The notes below the pieces were generated by a model, which was not told the origin of the DNA, did not search any database, and was given only the letters and a program-made list of their open reading frames with translations. A stretch of DNA of 64,000 nt, from contig NZ_JALKCG010000003.1 of assembly GCF_023016525.1 (NCBI RefSeq), positions 124,001 through 188,000 on the forward strand. Direction: 5' to 3'. Made by a program: the position numbers and the translations under genes. Positions 56,087 to 64,000 of the stretch are shown here, in pieces (positions within the stretch are counted from its first letter, which is position 1; the number at the start of each line of letters is the position of its first letter). The stretch is from Ancylobacter koreensis (GTDB taxonomy: Bacteria > Pseudomonadota > Alphaproteobacteria > Rhizobiales > Xanthobacteraceae).

Positions 56087-56497
56087 TCAGCCCGCGCTGC
56101 CGACGAAATACCGGGTGATCAGCATGCCGGCAGTCGCCGCCACGCCGGTCAGCAGCGTGCCCCAGGCCAGATCGATGACGGTGATCAGCGCCGGCCAGTC
56201 GCGCAGCGTGGCCTGGTTGGTGAGATCGTAGGTGCCGTAGGCGACGAGCCCGAGGAACGCGCCGAGCATGAGTGCGCTAGTCCAGCGTCCCGTGTCGAGC
56301 GCCGGCTGCACGGCGAACACCACGATGCCGGCGACATAGAGGAGGTAGAAGAGCACGGCGGCCGGCATGTTCGGCTGCTCGGCCATCAACCCGCCGATCA
56401 TCGGGCGATAGAGCCGGCTCGTCATCGTGCCGAGCCAGAGGGCGTCGAGGACGAGCATGACCAGAGCGGTCGAGACATAGCTGACGACGAAGGACAT
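56087..56497 (-). CDS. DUF2177 membrane protein
   Basis: A 136-residue protein with four predicted membrane helices; DALWLGTMTSRLYRP and YGTYDLTNQATLRDW are typical of DUF2177. It is convergent with the DUF1295 gene, four bases away, and is preceded by its own predicted ECF promoter. The start is the ATG at 56497; the longer frame to 56641 would run through the promoter. Confidence 0.88.
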   Translation of the reverse strand: MSFVVSYVSTALVMLVLDALWLGTMTSRLYRPMIGGLMAEQPNMPAAVLFYLLYVAGIVVFAVQPALDTGRWTSALMLGAFLGLVAYGTYDLTNQATLRDWPALITVIDLAWGTLLTGVAATAGMLITRYFVGSAG

Positions 56498-56525
56498 GGA
56501 GGGGCCGCCTCTGCTGGTGATGCAG

Positions 56526-56555
56526 AGGTTACGCTCCGCCGGACGGCCTGGATCA
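56526..56555 (-). promoter_or_regulatory. Predicted RpoE-type ECF promoter for DUF2177 gene
   Basis: On the minus strand: TGATCC (complement of 56550-56555), an 18-base spacer, TAACCT (complement of 56526-56531), about 28 bases upstream of the ATG. Same spacing and -35 as the two promoters near 53.9 kb. Confidence 0.65.
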
Positions 56556-56576
56556 GATCGCCGGCATATCGGGGCG

Positions 56577-58832
56577 TCACGTCCTCGGCAACCGCGACAG
56601 AATCGAGATGAGCGCGACCATCGCGCTGATGAGAACGGCAATCAGCAGCCAAAGCTGGGCGCGCCTCGATCGCTCCAGCGCGGGCCGCAGCAGCAGGGCG
56701 GGTTTCTCGATGAGGTGCAGCGAGGCGATGGCGAGCGCGTAGGAACCGGCGAAATACACCGCGCCCGGCACGATCCAGCCCGTGCCGACGCGGGTGAGTG
56801 TCAGCCAGGAGATGAAGAAATGGATGAGATAGAGCCCGTAGCAGAGCCGGCCGGTGAAGGCGAGGAATGACGAGCGCAGCAGCGGGCGCCAATGGACGGT
56901 GAGGTACACCGCCGCGAAAAGCGCGAAGGTGACGCCCCACCAGATAGAGCGGAACTCGGCGAGGGCGTGTGCGCCGGTCTTCAACGCAAACAGGCCGACG
57001 AAGGCAGCGATGGCGGCGAGCGCCGCGTAGAGCCCTTGCCGGCCGAGCGCCACCGCCGCGCCGAGGGTGATGTACTGCATGCAGCCATAGGTCGTCCGTG
57101 AGAGCGGCATCGGCCACGGCGTCGTCAGCAGGCCGGCGTCGAAGCAGAAGCCGGCGAGGATGATCCCGAACAGCGCCAGCGGCAGGAAGCGCAGGCCGAG
57201 GGCGAGCAGCACCAGCGGCCAGAGCAGGTAGAACTGTTCCTCGATGGCCAGCGACCACATCACGTCGGTGCGGAACACCGGCTCGATGCCGAGACCCAGC
57301 GCGTAATTGTTGACCAGAAGGAGGTTGAAGGCGACCGAATGGGCGAATTGCGGCATCGCCACCGCGCCGACGGCCAGCACGACGAGCATCAGCGGCCAGA
57401 TGCGCAGCGTCCGCCGGACGAAGAAATGCGCCAGCGGCTCGCCGGACCGGATCTGTCCGATCAGGATGCGGGTGATCAGGTAGCCGCTCACCATGAAGAA
57501 CAGCACGACGCCGTGCATGCCCCAGCCCATGATGGCGAGGGGCAGCCAGTCGAACAGCACGCCGCCATGGCACAGCATGACCCATAGCGTCGCCAGCCCG
57601 CGCAGTTCGTCGAGCCCGCCGATGCGGGCCTTGAGCGAGGTGGAGTCGATGCGTGTGCGGTCGAGGAAGCCCACCATCGCGCCACGCCATCCGCCAGGCG
57701 ATGGTGGAGGCGGTGGCGCGGCGCCCTCTCCATCGACGCGGCGTTCGCCGGCCGGACGGTCCAGCGCCTCCTCGTCACATTCCACCGCCACGATGCGGGC
57801 CGAGAGGCGCTCCGACGGGTCGGGCTCCTCCATTGCGGGGCGCGGCGGCGCGGCCTTCGCCTCGGCATCGGTGACGCCGGCGGCGTGGGCGAGGAACAGG
57901 CGCATGACGTGCGTCACGCTCTCCTCGCTCACGCTGCGCAGGTCCGCCCCGAAGGCGCGGCCGCGATTATGCGCGCCGGTGACGATCTCGTAGGAGGGGA
58001 AGTAATGGACATGGCGGTAGCGCCGCCGCACTGTCTCCGCCGCGACCCTCAGCACCGCCTTCGCATGGGTGGTGGCGGCCAGCACGTGGCTGTCGGGCTC
58101 CGCCGTCGCCACCAGCGGCACGGGTGAGACGGTCAGCACGATCTGCGCGGCCGGGTTGACCGCCTTGAGCCGCTCGACGAAAGCGGTCAGGTCGGCTTCC
58201 ACCTCGGCGGCGGTCTGGTTGTGGAAGGCATGGCGTACCGGGTCGAACCCGCCGCCCTCGACGCCGGGACAGACGGGGAATACCGCGCCATCGGCGCGCG
58301 ACAGCCAGCATTCGGTTAGGCCGAGCGTGAAGACGAAGACGTCACAGCTCTCGAACAGGCGCCGCACGCTCGCCAGATGCTGCGCCCGGTCCCTTTCCAT
58401 TTCGGCGATCGAGACGAAACCGCCGGGCTGCACGGTCGGGCGGAACGGGTCGAGTACCCGTCCGTCCGGCTCGATCCAGGCCCTTTCCTCCGGCGTGAAC
58501 TCGCCATAGGCGCGCTGCATCAGCTGCATGAGCTGGCGGGCGGTGTAGATGTTGCCGTAACGGGCGGAATAGAGCCCGTAACCCTGCGCCTGCCGCACCG
58601 CCTGCGTCAGCACCGGGTGCCCGTCTTCGACGATGTAGTGGCAGAAGCCCGCCTGCTGGAGATGGCGGGCGATGTGCTGCGCGAAGCAGCTGCCGGCTGT
58701 CGCCACGCGGCTCTCCCGCGTGATCGTCAGCCCGAAGCCGACCACGGGGTCGACATCGCCGGGCGGCGGGGCGGCGACCGCGCGCCGCCAATAGGCGGTA
58801 TCGGGAAGTTCCTTGTAGGGATGGCTCGGCAC
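56577..58832 (-). CDS. GSCFA domain fused to acyltransferase-3 membrane domain
   Basis: A 751-residue fusion. Residues about 40-330 are a GSCFA domain (AGSCFAQH at 46-53; FTLGLTECW; SPVPLVAT), an SGNH-like fold found with surface-glycan enzymes. A Pro/acidic linker follows (about 330-400). Residues about 405-735 are an acyltransferase_3/OafA-like membrane domain (LDELRGLATLWVMLCHGG; MVSGYLITRIL) with about ten helices. It probably O-acylates an extracellular or periplasmic glycan. The coding is continuous, with no frameshift. It is the last gene of a four-gene minus-strand chain. Confidence 0.85.
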   Translation of the reverse strand: MPSHPYKELPDTAYWRRAVAAPPPGDVDPVVGFGLTITRESRVATAGSCFAQHIARHLQQAGFCHYIVEDGHPVLTQAVRQAQGYGLYSARYGNIYTARQLMQLMQRAYGEFTPEERAWIEPDGRVLDPFRPTVQPGGFVSIAEMERDRAQHLASVRRLFESCDVFVFTLGLTECWLSRADGAVFPVCPGVEGGGFDPVRHAFHNQTAAEVEADLTAFVERLKAVNPAAQIVLTVSPVPLVATAEPDSHVLAATTHAKAVLRVAAETVRRRYRHVHYFPSYEIVTGAHNRGRAFGADLRSVSEESVTHVMRLFLAHAAGVTDAEAKAAPPRPAMEEPDPSERLSARIVAVECDEEALDRPAGERRVDGEGAAPPPPPSPGGWRGAMVGFLDRTRIDSTSLKARIGGLDELRGLATLWVMLCHGGVLFDWLPLAIMGWGMHGVVLFFMVSGYLITRILIGQIRSGEPLAHFFVRRTLRIWPLMLVVLAVGAVAMPQFAHSVAFNLLLVNNYALGLGIEPVFRTDVMWSLAIEEQFYLLWPLVLLALGLRFLPLALFGIILAGFCFDAGLLTTPWPMPLSRTTYGCMQYITLGAAVALGRQGLYAALAAIAAFVGLFALKTGAHALAEFRSIWWGVTFALFAAVYLTVHWRPLLRSSFLAFTGRLCYGLYLIHFFISWLTLTRVGTGWIVPGAVYFAGSYALAIASLHLIEKPALLLRPALERSRRAQLWLLIAVLISAMVALISILSRLPRT

Positions 58833-58835
58833 GCC

Positions 58836-59585
58836 TCAGCCCCTCCCCGCTTCGGCGGGCGCCGTCCGTCGACGGCGCGCCTCGATCTGGCCGAGCACCT
58901 CTCGCCCATAGGCGGCGTTGGCATGCGTCGCGTCGGCGGCATAGAAATCCGGCGCGAGGAAACCGTTCGGCGTCAGGGCGGCAAGCGGGTTGGGAACCAG
59001 CTCGACGCCGATCTCGCCGCAAAGTTCGCCGGTGACGAGAAGCTGGAGCCGCCACAGCCTGAGGCGCAGGCCCGCCTCGCTCAGCCCCGTCTCGTCAAAT
59101 CCCATATCGCGGAACACCGTGTCGATATGGCGCCGGACGAAGTCCTCGTCGGCCTTGGGCGGGGGCGGCGCGAGCTGTACCACTTCGCCCGGCGCGGTCT
59201 CGCGGATCGCCCGGAGTTTTGCGAAGTCTCCGCCGCGCAGACCGCGCTCGAACAGCGCGCGCATCGCCTGGAACGGCACGATCTCCGCGCTGTCGTCGTC
59301 GGGAAGGCTTTCGCCCGGCAGCGCGAAATCGAAGCGCCGCCTGTGCTGGACGAGGCCGATGGACTGGTGCTGGTTGCCCCCGATGGCGCAGACCACCAGC
59401 GCATCCCTGGGCAGCGTGCGGATGCGCCGGAGCGCGTCATCGAACGGAAGTTCGCCGAAGGGCTTGCCGTTCTTCATCTTGGCAAGCCGAAAAGCCTCGA
59501 TGCCCGCAGGCGCGCCGTTTGCCGCGAGAGCCGATTTGATGGCGTCGACATGGCTGTCTCCGACGATGAGAACCGGGCGTGTCAT
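58836..59585 (-). CDS. SGNH-like hydrolase/esterase-family protein
   Basis: A 249-residue protein beginning with VLIVGDSHVDA, where GDSH at 9-12 is the first block of the SGNH fold, and DATHAN near the C-terminus provides the Asp-x-x-His block. No signal peptide is seen. It probably acts on or recognises acylated glycans made by the neighbouring genes. It starts four bases within the stop of the glycosyltransferase and ends three bases before the fusion protein. Confidence 0.75.
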   Translation of the reverse strand: MTRPVLIVGDSHVDAIKSALAANGAPAGIEAFRLAKMKNGKPFGELPFDDALRRIRTLPRDALVVCAIGGNQHQSIGLVQHRRRFDFALPGESLPDDDSAEIVPFQAMRALFERGLRGGDFAKLRAIRETAPGEVVQLAPPPPKADEDFVRRHIDTVFRDMGFDETGLSEAGLRLRLWRLQLLVTGELCGEIGVELVPNPLAALTPNGFLAPDFYAADATHANAAYGREVLGQIEARRRRTAPAEAGRG

Positions 59586-61780
59586 GCCGTCCCTTCCCGC
59601 TCGCCGGCCGCCGTCGCCGCCCGTTCGAATACATCCAGTACCTGGCGCCGCAGCGCCTCGGGCGAATACTCTGCCGTCAATCGCTGCTGCGCGCGCCGGA
59701 CCTGTGCGACGCGCTCTTCCGGATGGTCCAGCAGGTACTCCAGCGCCGCCAGCCACTCCTCCGGCGTGCCGGCGAGCCGGCCGCATCCATCGTCGCAGCA
59801 TTCGTCGTAAAGCGTGCCCCGGCTGGCGATCACGGCGATGCCGGCTGCGGTGTAGTCCACCCATTTCAGGTTGGTCTTGCCGCGGTTGAACGGAATGTCG
59901 AGAAGCGGTGCGATGCCGATGCCCCAGCGGAGCGCCGCGAAGGCCTCCGCGAAGCCGGAAAGATCTTCCAGCGGCGGCGTCACCACGATCCGCGTACCGA
60001 ACTCCTCCCATGCCGGCGGCTTCGGCGTGCTGCCGAAGAGGTGGAACTCGATCCCGGGCCGGCGGCGGAGCAGCTCGGCGATGACCGGCACCAGCGGTTC
60101 GAGATCGTGGGCGTGCGACATGCCCATATAGCCGATGCGCGTGCAGGGGCCCTCGTCCGGCGGCCGGGACACCATACCGGCCCCGGCGATGCGCCCGACA
60201 TGGGTCGGGCGGCCCCCGCGCAGCGGTTCGAGCCGCTCGCGCAGTTCGGGATTGACGCAGTAGAGCAGGTCGGCATTCGCCACGAGGTGGCGGATCGCCT
60301 GCGTGCGGCGCGGTTCGCTGTGGTGCCAGAACTTCCCCTCCCCCAGTTCCGGCGGCACCGCGAGAAGATCGTCGTCGATATGGAAGACGCTGGGCACGCG
60401 TTGTTCGCGCGCCCATTGCAGGAGCGGCTCGGCATGCGGTCCGCTGTACCGGCAGAACACGACGAGGTCGGGCGCGGCGTCGTCCAGCCGCGCCATCAAC
60501 CAGTCGCGCGCTTCGGCCGCGTGTGAGTCGGCGCCGAAGCGTCGATTCAGCTCGTCCTCGGTCAGCAGGTCCATGTCGATGGACCCTGTGGCGAGGTCAT
60601 GCGCAAGCGGGCCGCGAAAGCAGATTTCCAGCGTCGGAACATTTCCGTTGGCGACGAACATGATCTTCCGGCCACTTGGTTTTCCGCTGCGTACGGAGAT
60701 GGCGGGCGTGAAGCGCGCCGCACCCGTCATGAGCCCGGCGAAAGCACGATAGGCCGCAACCGGATCGCACTGGAGAGCCTGCGCCGCCAGGAAGGCTTTC
60801 TGACGTTCGCGGAACGGCGCGGGGTCGGCGGTGGCGGCGCGCGCGAAGGCCAGCCATTCCTCGTGCGTACCGACGCGTGTCAGCCCGGCATAGTTATCCG
60901 CGTCCATGCCGCCGTCCTGATCGCTCCACACGGCGGTGGGGATACCGGCGAGAATCATGTCCACAAGGATCGAGGACGGCGCGGAGATGCCATAGGCGTA
61001 TTTCGACAGGTCGACCTTGTAGATCGGATTGTTGTTGAGCACGACGTTCGGCGGCAGCGGGACGTTCTGGCGCAGCACATATTGCCCGCCCGGATGCGGG
61101 CGAAGCACGACCGAAGCCTTCTCGTCCGCCAGTGCTGCGCAGAACGCGCCGAACACCGATACGAAATCGTCGCGCACATGCGCGGCGGCCGAGAAACGCA
61201 CCGAATGCAGGTTCTCGCAGACGATGCCGCGCCCGCTCGCGGCTCCTCTCGGAGGCTGCTGGAGCAGCGCGCTTGGCCCCGTCACGAGCAGCTTGCCGCG
61301 CTGCGAGGGGGCGAGCGCGGTCAGGCGCTCCGGCGCGGACCAGCCGCACACCACGTCCGCCGCGAAGGTCACCTCGCTGCCGTGCACCCGCGTGTGCTCG
61401 CGCGACTGGAGGAAGCCGACGCATTCGAAACCGTGCTGCAGCGTCGCCGTGACATAGGACCGTGGCGCGATGCGCATCACCTCATGGGTGTTGGCGTGGG
61501 CGGCGAGGTTGGATTCGCTCCCGGCAAACAGGATGCCCCGGCCGCGCAGCGCTTCATACGCCGCCGCCGGGTCGCGGAACGGATGCAGCCGCGCACCGCT
61601 GGCGCGGATGATTTCGTCGATCTCGGCCTGCCACGTCCCGCCCTGATCGCGCGACAGGAGGTCGTCCGACATCAGAAGGCGCGGCGTCAGCCCGAGGCGA
61701 CGCGCCAGGAAGACCAGTGGCCGCAATATGTTCACGTCCTGCAGCAGGTTCAGCAGGAAGACCGCCTCCGGCTTCTCCAT
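59582..61780 (-). CDS. Large two-module glycosyltransferase-like protein
   Basis: A 732-residue protein. The N-terminal half (about 1-350) looks like a CDP-glycerol/capsule-synthesis type GT-B module (VVLRPHPGGQYVLRQN; ISAPSSILVDMILAGIPTAVW). The C-terminal half (about 370-720) resembles a GT4-type glycosyltransferase (IGYMGMSHAHDLEPLVPVI; FNRGKTNLKWVDYTAAGIAVIASRG). The combination suggests a bifunctional polymer-building enzyme. It overlaps both neighbours by a few bases. The exact donors are unknown. Confidence 0.75.
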   Translation of the reverse strand: MEKPEAVFLLNLLQDVNILRPLVFLARRLGLTPRLLMSDDLLSRDQGGTWQAEIDEIIRASGARLHPFRDPAAAYEALRGRGILFAGSESNLAAHANTHEVMRIAPRSYVTATLQHGFECVGFLQSREHTRVHGSEVTFAADVVCGWSAPERLTALAPSQRGKLLVTGPSALLQQPPRGAASGRGIVCENLHSVRFSAAAHVRDDFVSVFGAFCAALADEKASVVLRPHPGGQYVLRQNVPLPPNVVLNNNPIYKVDLSKYAYGISAPSSILVDMILAGIPTAVWSDQDGGMDADNYAGLTRVGTHEEWLAFARAATADPAPFRERQKAFLAAQALQCDPVAAYRAFAGLMTGAARFTPAISVRSGKPSGRKIMFVANGNVPTLEICFRGPLAHDLATGSIDMDLLTEDELNRRFGADSHAAEARDWLMARLDDAAPDLVVFCRYSGPHAEPLLQWAREQRVPSVFHIDDDLLAVPPELGEGKFWHHSEPRRTQAIRHLVANADLLYCVNPELRERLEPLRGGRPTHVGRIAGAGMVSRPPDEGPCTRIGYMGMSHAHDLEPLVPVIAELLRRRPGIEFHLFGSTPKPPAWEEFGTRIVVTPPLEDLSGFAEAFAALRWGIGIAPLLDIPFNRGKTNLKWVDYTAAGIAVIASRGTLYDECCDDGCGRLAGTPEEWLAALEYLLDHPEERVAQVRRAQQRLTAEYSPEALRRQVLDVFERAATAAGEREGTA

Positions 61781-63294
61781 CAGGCCGCGCTCGTGAATGA
61801 CGTGAGGGCCGACATGGCCGGCGCCGGGCCCGCGTCAGTGACGATGAGCGCGACGCCCGGCAGCAACCGGTCGAGTTCCGCGACGATGTAGGACAGCAGC
61901 AGCCGATGGGCGCTGGCCTGCGCCGACGGCAGCGGCAGGCGGGCGAGCGCGATTCCCGGCGTGGTGGCGGTGTCATCGCGCTCCTCGCGCAGATAGCCGC
62001 GCCGGCCCGCGCGCACCAGCCGGCCGGCGGCGGGTGCGACCAGCCTCGCCACCCGCCGGTGGACGAGAAGGTCGAGGCCGTTGCCGGCGGCGTTGATCTG
62101 GAACGTGAGGTCGTAGTCACCTGCGGGCGCAAATGGTGTTCCCACCGACAGGACGCCGTAGCGGCGGGCCAGATCGTGGCTGAGTTCGCTCGTGTGGAGA
62201 CCGTGGACAAGCGCGGCGCAGGGCGGTTCCCCGCTGGTCCGGCTGTCGGGTGCCTTGCCCGCGCCCGGCGACAGGGAGCCGATCAACCCGACCAGTCCCT
62301 GTGCTTCACGTTCGGGATTGGCGATCTCGTCAAGCCGGACGGCGAGGTCTGCGAGGCTCGCGTCGCGCAGCCGCGCGGTGCCTGCGCGTGCGTCGTCCAC
62401 CAGTTCACCCGCCTCGCGGTACACGAACGGCGCCAGCGGCTCATAGAGAGGGTATCCGGCGGAGAGCGCCTGCGCGCCGGCGCATAGCGCGGTGACGGCC
62501 CGGTTGAGCGATTTCGCGACGCTGAACGGCTGTGCGTTGACCGGCAGGAAGGCGGCGTAGCTCTCGTCCAGCAGCGCGCGTTCCTCGCCCTCGCCCCATT
62601 CGTGCAGCGTGTAGGGGACCGGCAGGTGCCGCAGCCCGGCCAGCACGTCCACCGTCGCCGCGCTGCGGTTGGTGAGGACGCGCAGATGGACGTCCAGCCC
62701 ACGCCCCTGCAGGTCCGCCAGCCTGTCGCCGAACGCCGCGAGGTCGCGCAGGCCCACCGGGAAATGCGGATTGTCGCCGATGCCGAACCAGGCGATCTGG
62801 AGCCGGCCGGAGGAGCGCAACCGCGCGCTCTTGGCAGCAAGACGCGCTTCCAGCCCGGCTGCGTCGAAACGGTCGAACGGGTCGTTCAGCACGTGCACGG
62901 GCAGGTGCGGAGCGTAGAGGCGAGCGATCTCGCACATGGCCGGGGTTGAGCAGAGGACGAAATCGGCAAGGCGCGTCGCCGCCGCCAGCCAGGCCCGCAG
63001 ATGGGCGAAGCGGGGATCGTTCATCTGGCTGAAATAATCGTCGAACAGGTCGATGCCCACCCGCCGCCCACGCATGCGGGCCGCCTGCGCGAGCACCAGG
63101 GCGGCCGGGTCGTGGCATTTGCTCAGCAGGTAGACGTCGGCGTCCAGCCTGTCCGCATCAGCGAACCCCGCCACCGGCTGCAGCGCCAGTTCGACACCGA
63201 GGCGCTGCAACGGCTCCCGCAGCCGACCATAGCGGATGCGCGCGCCGGCGCGGCGCTCATACTCGGCATGCGGCGTGACGACGAGGATCTTCAC
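61780..63294 (-). CDS. Glycosyltransferase-like protein (GT4-type) with C-terminal extension
   Basis: A 504-residue protein starting with a GTG at 63294 that overlaps the preceding stop. The N-terminal strand KILVVTPHAEYERRAGARIRYG is typical of GT4 enzymes, as is the middle part (LQIAWFGIGDNPHFPVGLRDL; KSLNRAVTALCAGAQALSA). About 150 C-terminal residues form an extra beta-rich region (LTFQINAAGNGLDLLVHRR) of unknown role. The frame is open to 63837 but that is a shadow of the next gene. Confidence 0.7.
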   Translation of the reverse strand: MKILVVTPHAEYERRAGARIRYGRLREPLQRLGVELALQPVAGFADADRLDADVYLLSKCHDPAALVLAQAARMRGRRVGIDLFDDYFSQMNDPRFAHLRAWLAAATRLADFVLCSTPAMCEIARLYAPHLPVHVLNDPFDRFDAAGLEARLAAKSARLRSSGRLQIAWFGIGDNPHFPVGLRDLAAFGDRLADLQGRGLDVHLRVLTNRSAATVDVLAGLRHLPVPYTLHEWGEGEERALLDESYAAFLPVNAQPFSVAKSLNRAVTALCAGAQALSAGYPLYEPLAPFVYREAGELVDDARAGTARLRDASLADLAVRLDEIANPEREAQGLVGLIGSLSPGAGKAPDSRTSGEPPCAALVHGLHTSELSHDLARRYGVLSVGTPFAPAGDYDLTFQINAAGNGLDLLVHRRVARLVAPAAGRLVRAGRRGYLREERDDTATTPGIALARLPLPSAQASAHRLLLSYIVAELDRLLPGVALIVTDAGPAPAMSALTSFTSAA

Positions 63295-64000
63295 GCGGCG
63301 ATCCTGCGCACGGTCATCGCCACCTGCGGAGCCGCTGACTGGAACGTAGGCGCCGGCAGCCGGCCGGCGGGGTCGGCAATCGTTGCCGTCAGTGCGGTCG
63401 TCGCCAGATGAAGGCGTCCGGCCGCAGCCGTCGCTTCCCAGAAGCGGGTCGCAAGAGCGCCGCCCTCGTCGCCGGGCTCGAAACCGCCATACGCCGCCCA
63501 GTCGCACCGTCGGGCCAGGAACATCGCCGTGGTGTTGGCCGGCACCGGCCAGGCCGTCGGCGGCAGCCCCGCCAGACTCTCCTGCAGATAGCGGTGCGAT
63601 GAGTTCGTCCGCAGCACAGCTTCCTGCGAGGTGTAACAGCCCGTGCCGAACAGGTGCATCGCCTCGCCGCCTGGCCCCGGAGCGGGCGCTATCAACGTGC
63701 ATGCGGCCGAGGCAATCTGCGTTGGCACAAGCATGCCGGCCAGACTGGCCAGCGTGCGGTGATCGTGCAGCAGGACCGGACTGCCAAGTACGAGCAGCAA
63801 CTCGCCCTCCGCTTGTGCGGCGGCCCTGTCGAGGCACGCTTCCAGCGATTCCCCGGCCCCGTACGCCGCCACGCGGCCGACTCCGGGGAAAGCGTTCCGC
63901 ACCTGCGGACCGACCGCAACGGCGACGGCCGCCTCGGCGACCACGTTGATGTCGGACCAGGTCACGTCAGCCTGGTTCGCCAGTGCCTCCAGCAGCCCTG
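63291..64000 (-). CDS. Glycosyltransferase-family-2-like protein, C-terminal part (runs off window)
   Basis: The frame stays open to the window edge, so the gene starts beyond 64000; about 236 residues are visible. Features such as LLLVLGSPVLLHDHRTLASLAGML and AAYGGFEPGDEGGALATRFWEATAAAG resemble the catalytic and GGFxE-ED regions of GT2 glycosyltransferases. It is the first visible gene of the coupled locus, with its stop overlapping the next GTG start. Confidence 0.6.
   Translation of the reverse strand, partial: GLLEALANQADVTWSDINVVAEAAVAVAVGPQVRNAFPGVGRVAAYGAGESLEACLDRAAAQAEGELLLVLGSPVLLHDHRTLASLAGMLVPTQIASAACTLIAPAPGPGGEAMHLFGTGCYTSQEAVLRTNSSHRYLQESLAGLPPTAWPVPANTTAMFLARRCDWAAYGGFEPGDEGGALATRFWEATAAAGRLHLATTALTATIADPAGRLPAPTFQSAAPQVAMTVRRIAA

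Noticed and set aside
58377-59810. Plus-strand frame opposite the GSCFA and SGNH genes
   Set aside because: No domain; the minus-strand genes show clear motifs and translational coupling.

Overview
The window is uniformly GC-rich and densely coded, with no mobile element, phage gene, CRISPR array or rRNA. Gene content and order (pdhBC-lpd-lipA-COQ10-cinA-ispDF; dusB-ntrBC-ntrYX-trkAH-dat-hfq-hflX-mazG; tatD-metG-holB-tmk-dacA-rlpA) are typical of alphaproteobacteria of the Hyphomicrobiales. Together with a full methanol dehydrogenase locus this suggests a facultative methylotroph, perhaps a Xanthobacteraceae member such as Ancylobacter, Starkeya or Xanthobacter. That placement is inference from gene order only.

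Layout. 1-5.1 kb: tail of the pyruvate dehydrogenase operon, a small membrane protein, lipoyl synthase (which makes the cofactor of the E2 just upstream) and a COQ10-like protein. 5.3-7.0 kb (minus): pncC and the bifunctional isoprenoid enzyme ispDF. 7.2-20.3 kb (plus): tRNA dihydrouridine synthase and the two nitrogen two-component systems NtrBC and NtrYX, TrkA/TrkH potassium uptake, D-amino-acid aminotransferase, Hfq and HflX. 20.5-28.7 kb (minus): MazG, a PhnP-like metallohydrolase, TatD, MetG, DNA polymerase III delta', Tmk, a DacA-like carboxypeptidase with an altered KTG motif, and RlpA. 29.0-30.0 kb (minus): a lone CbiM-like permease behind a cobalamin riboswitch.

30.1-44.5 kb is the methanol oxidation locus. 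A three-gene regulatory operon (mxaZ-mxaY-mxaX: lipoprotein, sensor kinase, LuxR-type regulator) faces away from mxaF across a 452-bp AT-rich divergent region. mxaF-J-G-I encode the large subunit, a periplasmic binding-protein-like helper, cytochrome cL and the small subunit. mxaR-S-A-C-K-L-D encode the AAA+/vWA maturation machinery, with nearly every stop overlapping the next start, and a YVTN beta-propeller protein is appended to mxaD. MxaF has the calcium-type ligand set (Ala, not Asp, at the lanthanide-specific position). Strong GC hairpins lie between mxaF and mxaJ and between mxaI and mxaR.

44.5-50.4 kb is an accessory stretch: a tandem AHSA1/SRPBCC protein with its ArsR-type regulator, a Tat/lipoprotein L,D-transpeptidase-like protein lacking the catalytic His, a YigZ protein, tRNA-Ser(UGA), and a four-gene arsenic operon (arsR, thioredoxin/LMW-PTP-type arsC, an ArsC-ArsN2 fusion, acr3).

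50.4-56.5 kb is an ECF sigma/ChrR stress module. The sigma factor and zinc anti-sigma factor are divergent from an operon of FAD oxidoreductase, DUF1365 and cyclopropane-fatty-acid-synthase-like protein; DUF1295 and DUF2177 membrane proteins follow. I find three promoters of the form TGATCC-N18-TA, one in front of each transcription unit, which ties the region into one predicted regulon, probably a singlet-oxygen/membrane-lipid response.

56.6-64.0 kb (minus) is a tightly coupled locus of large multidomain proteins: a glycosyltransferase-like fragment running off the window, a GT4-like protein, a two-module glycosyltransferase, an SGNH-like protein, and a GSCFA domain fused to an acyltransferase-3 membrane domain. 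It looks like a surface-glycan synthesis/acylation system and is the least characterised part of the window.
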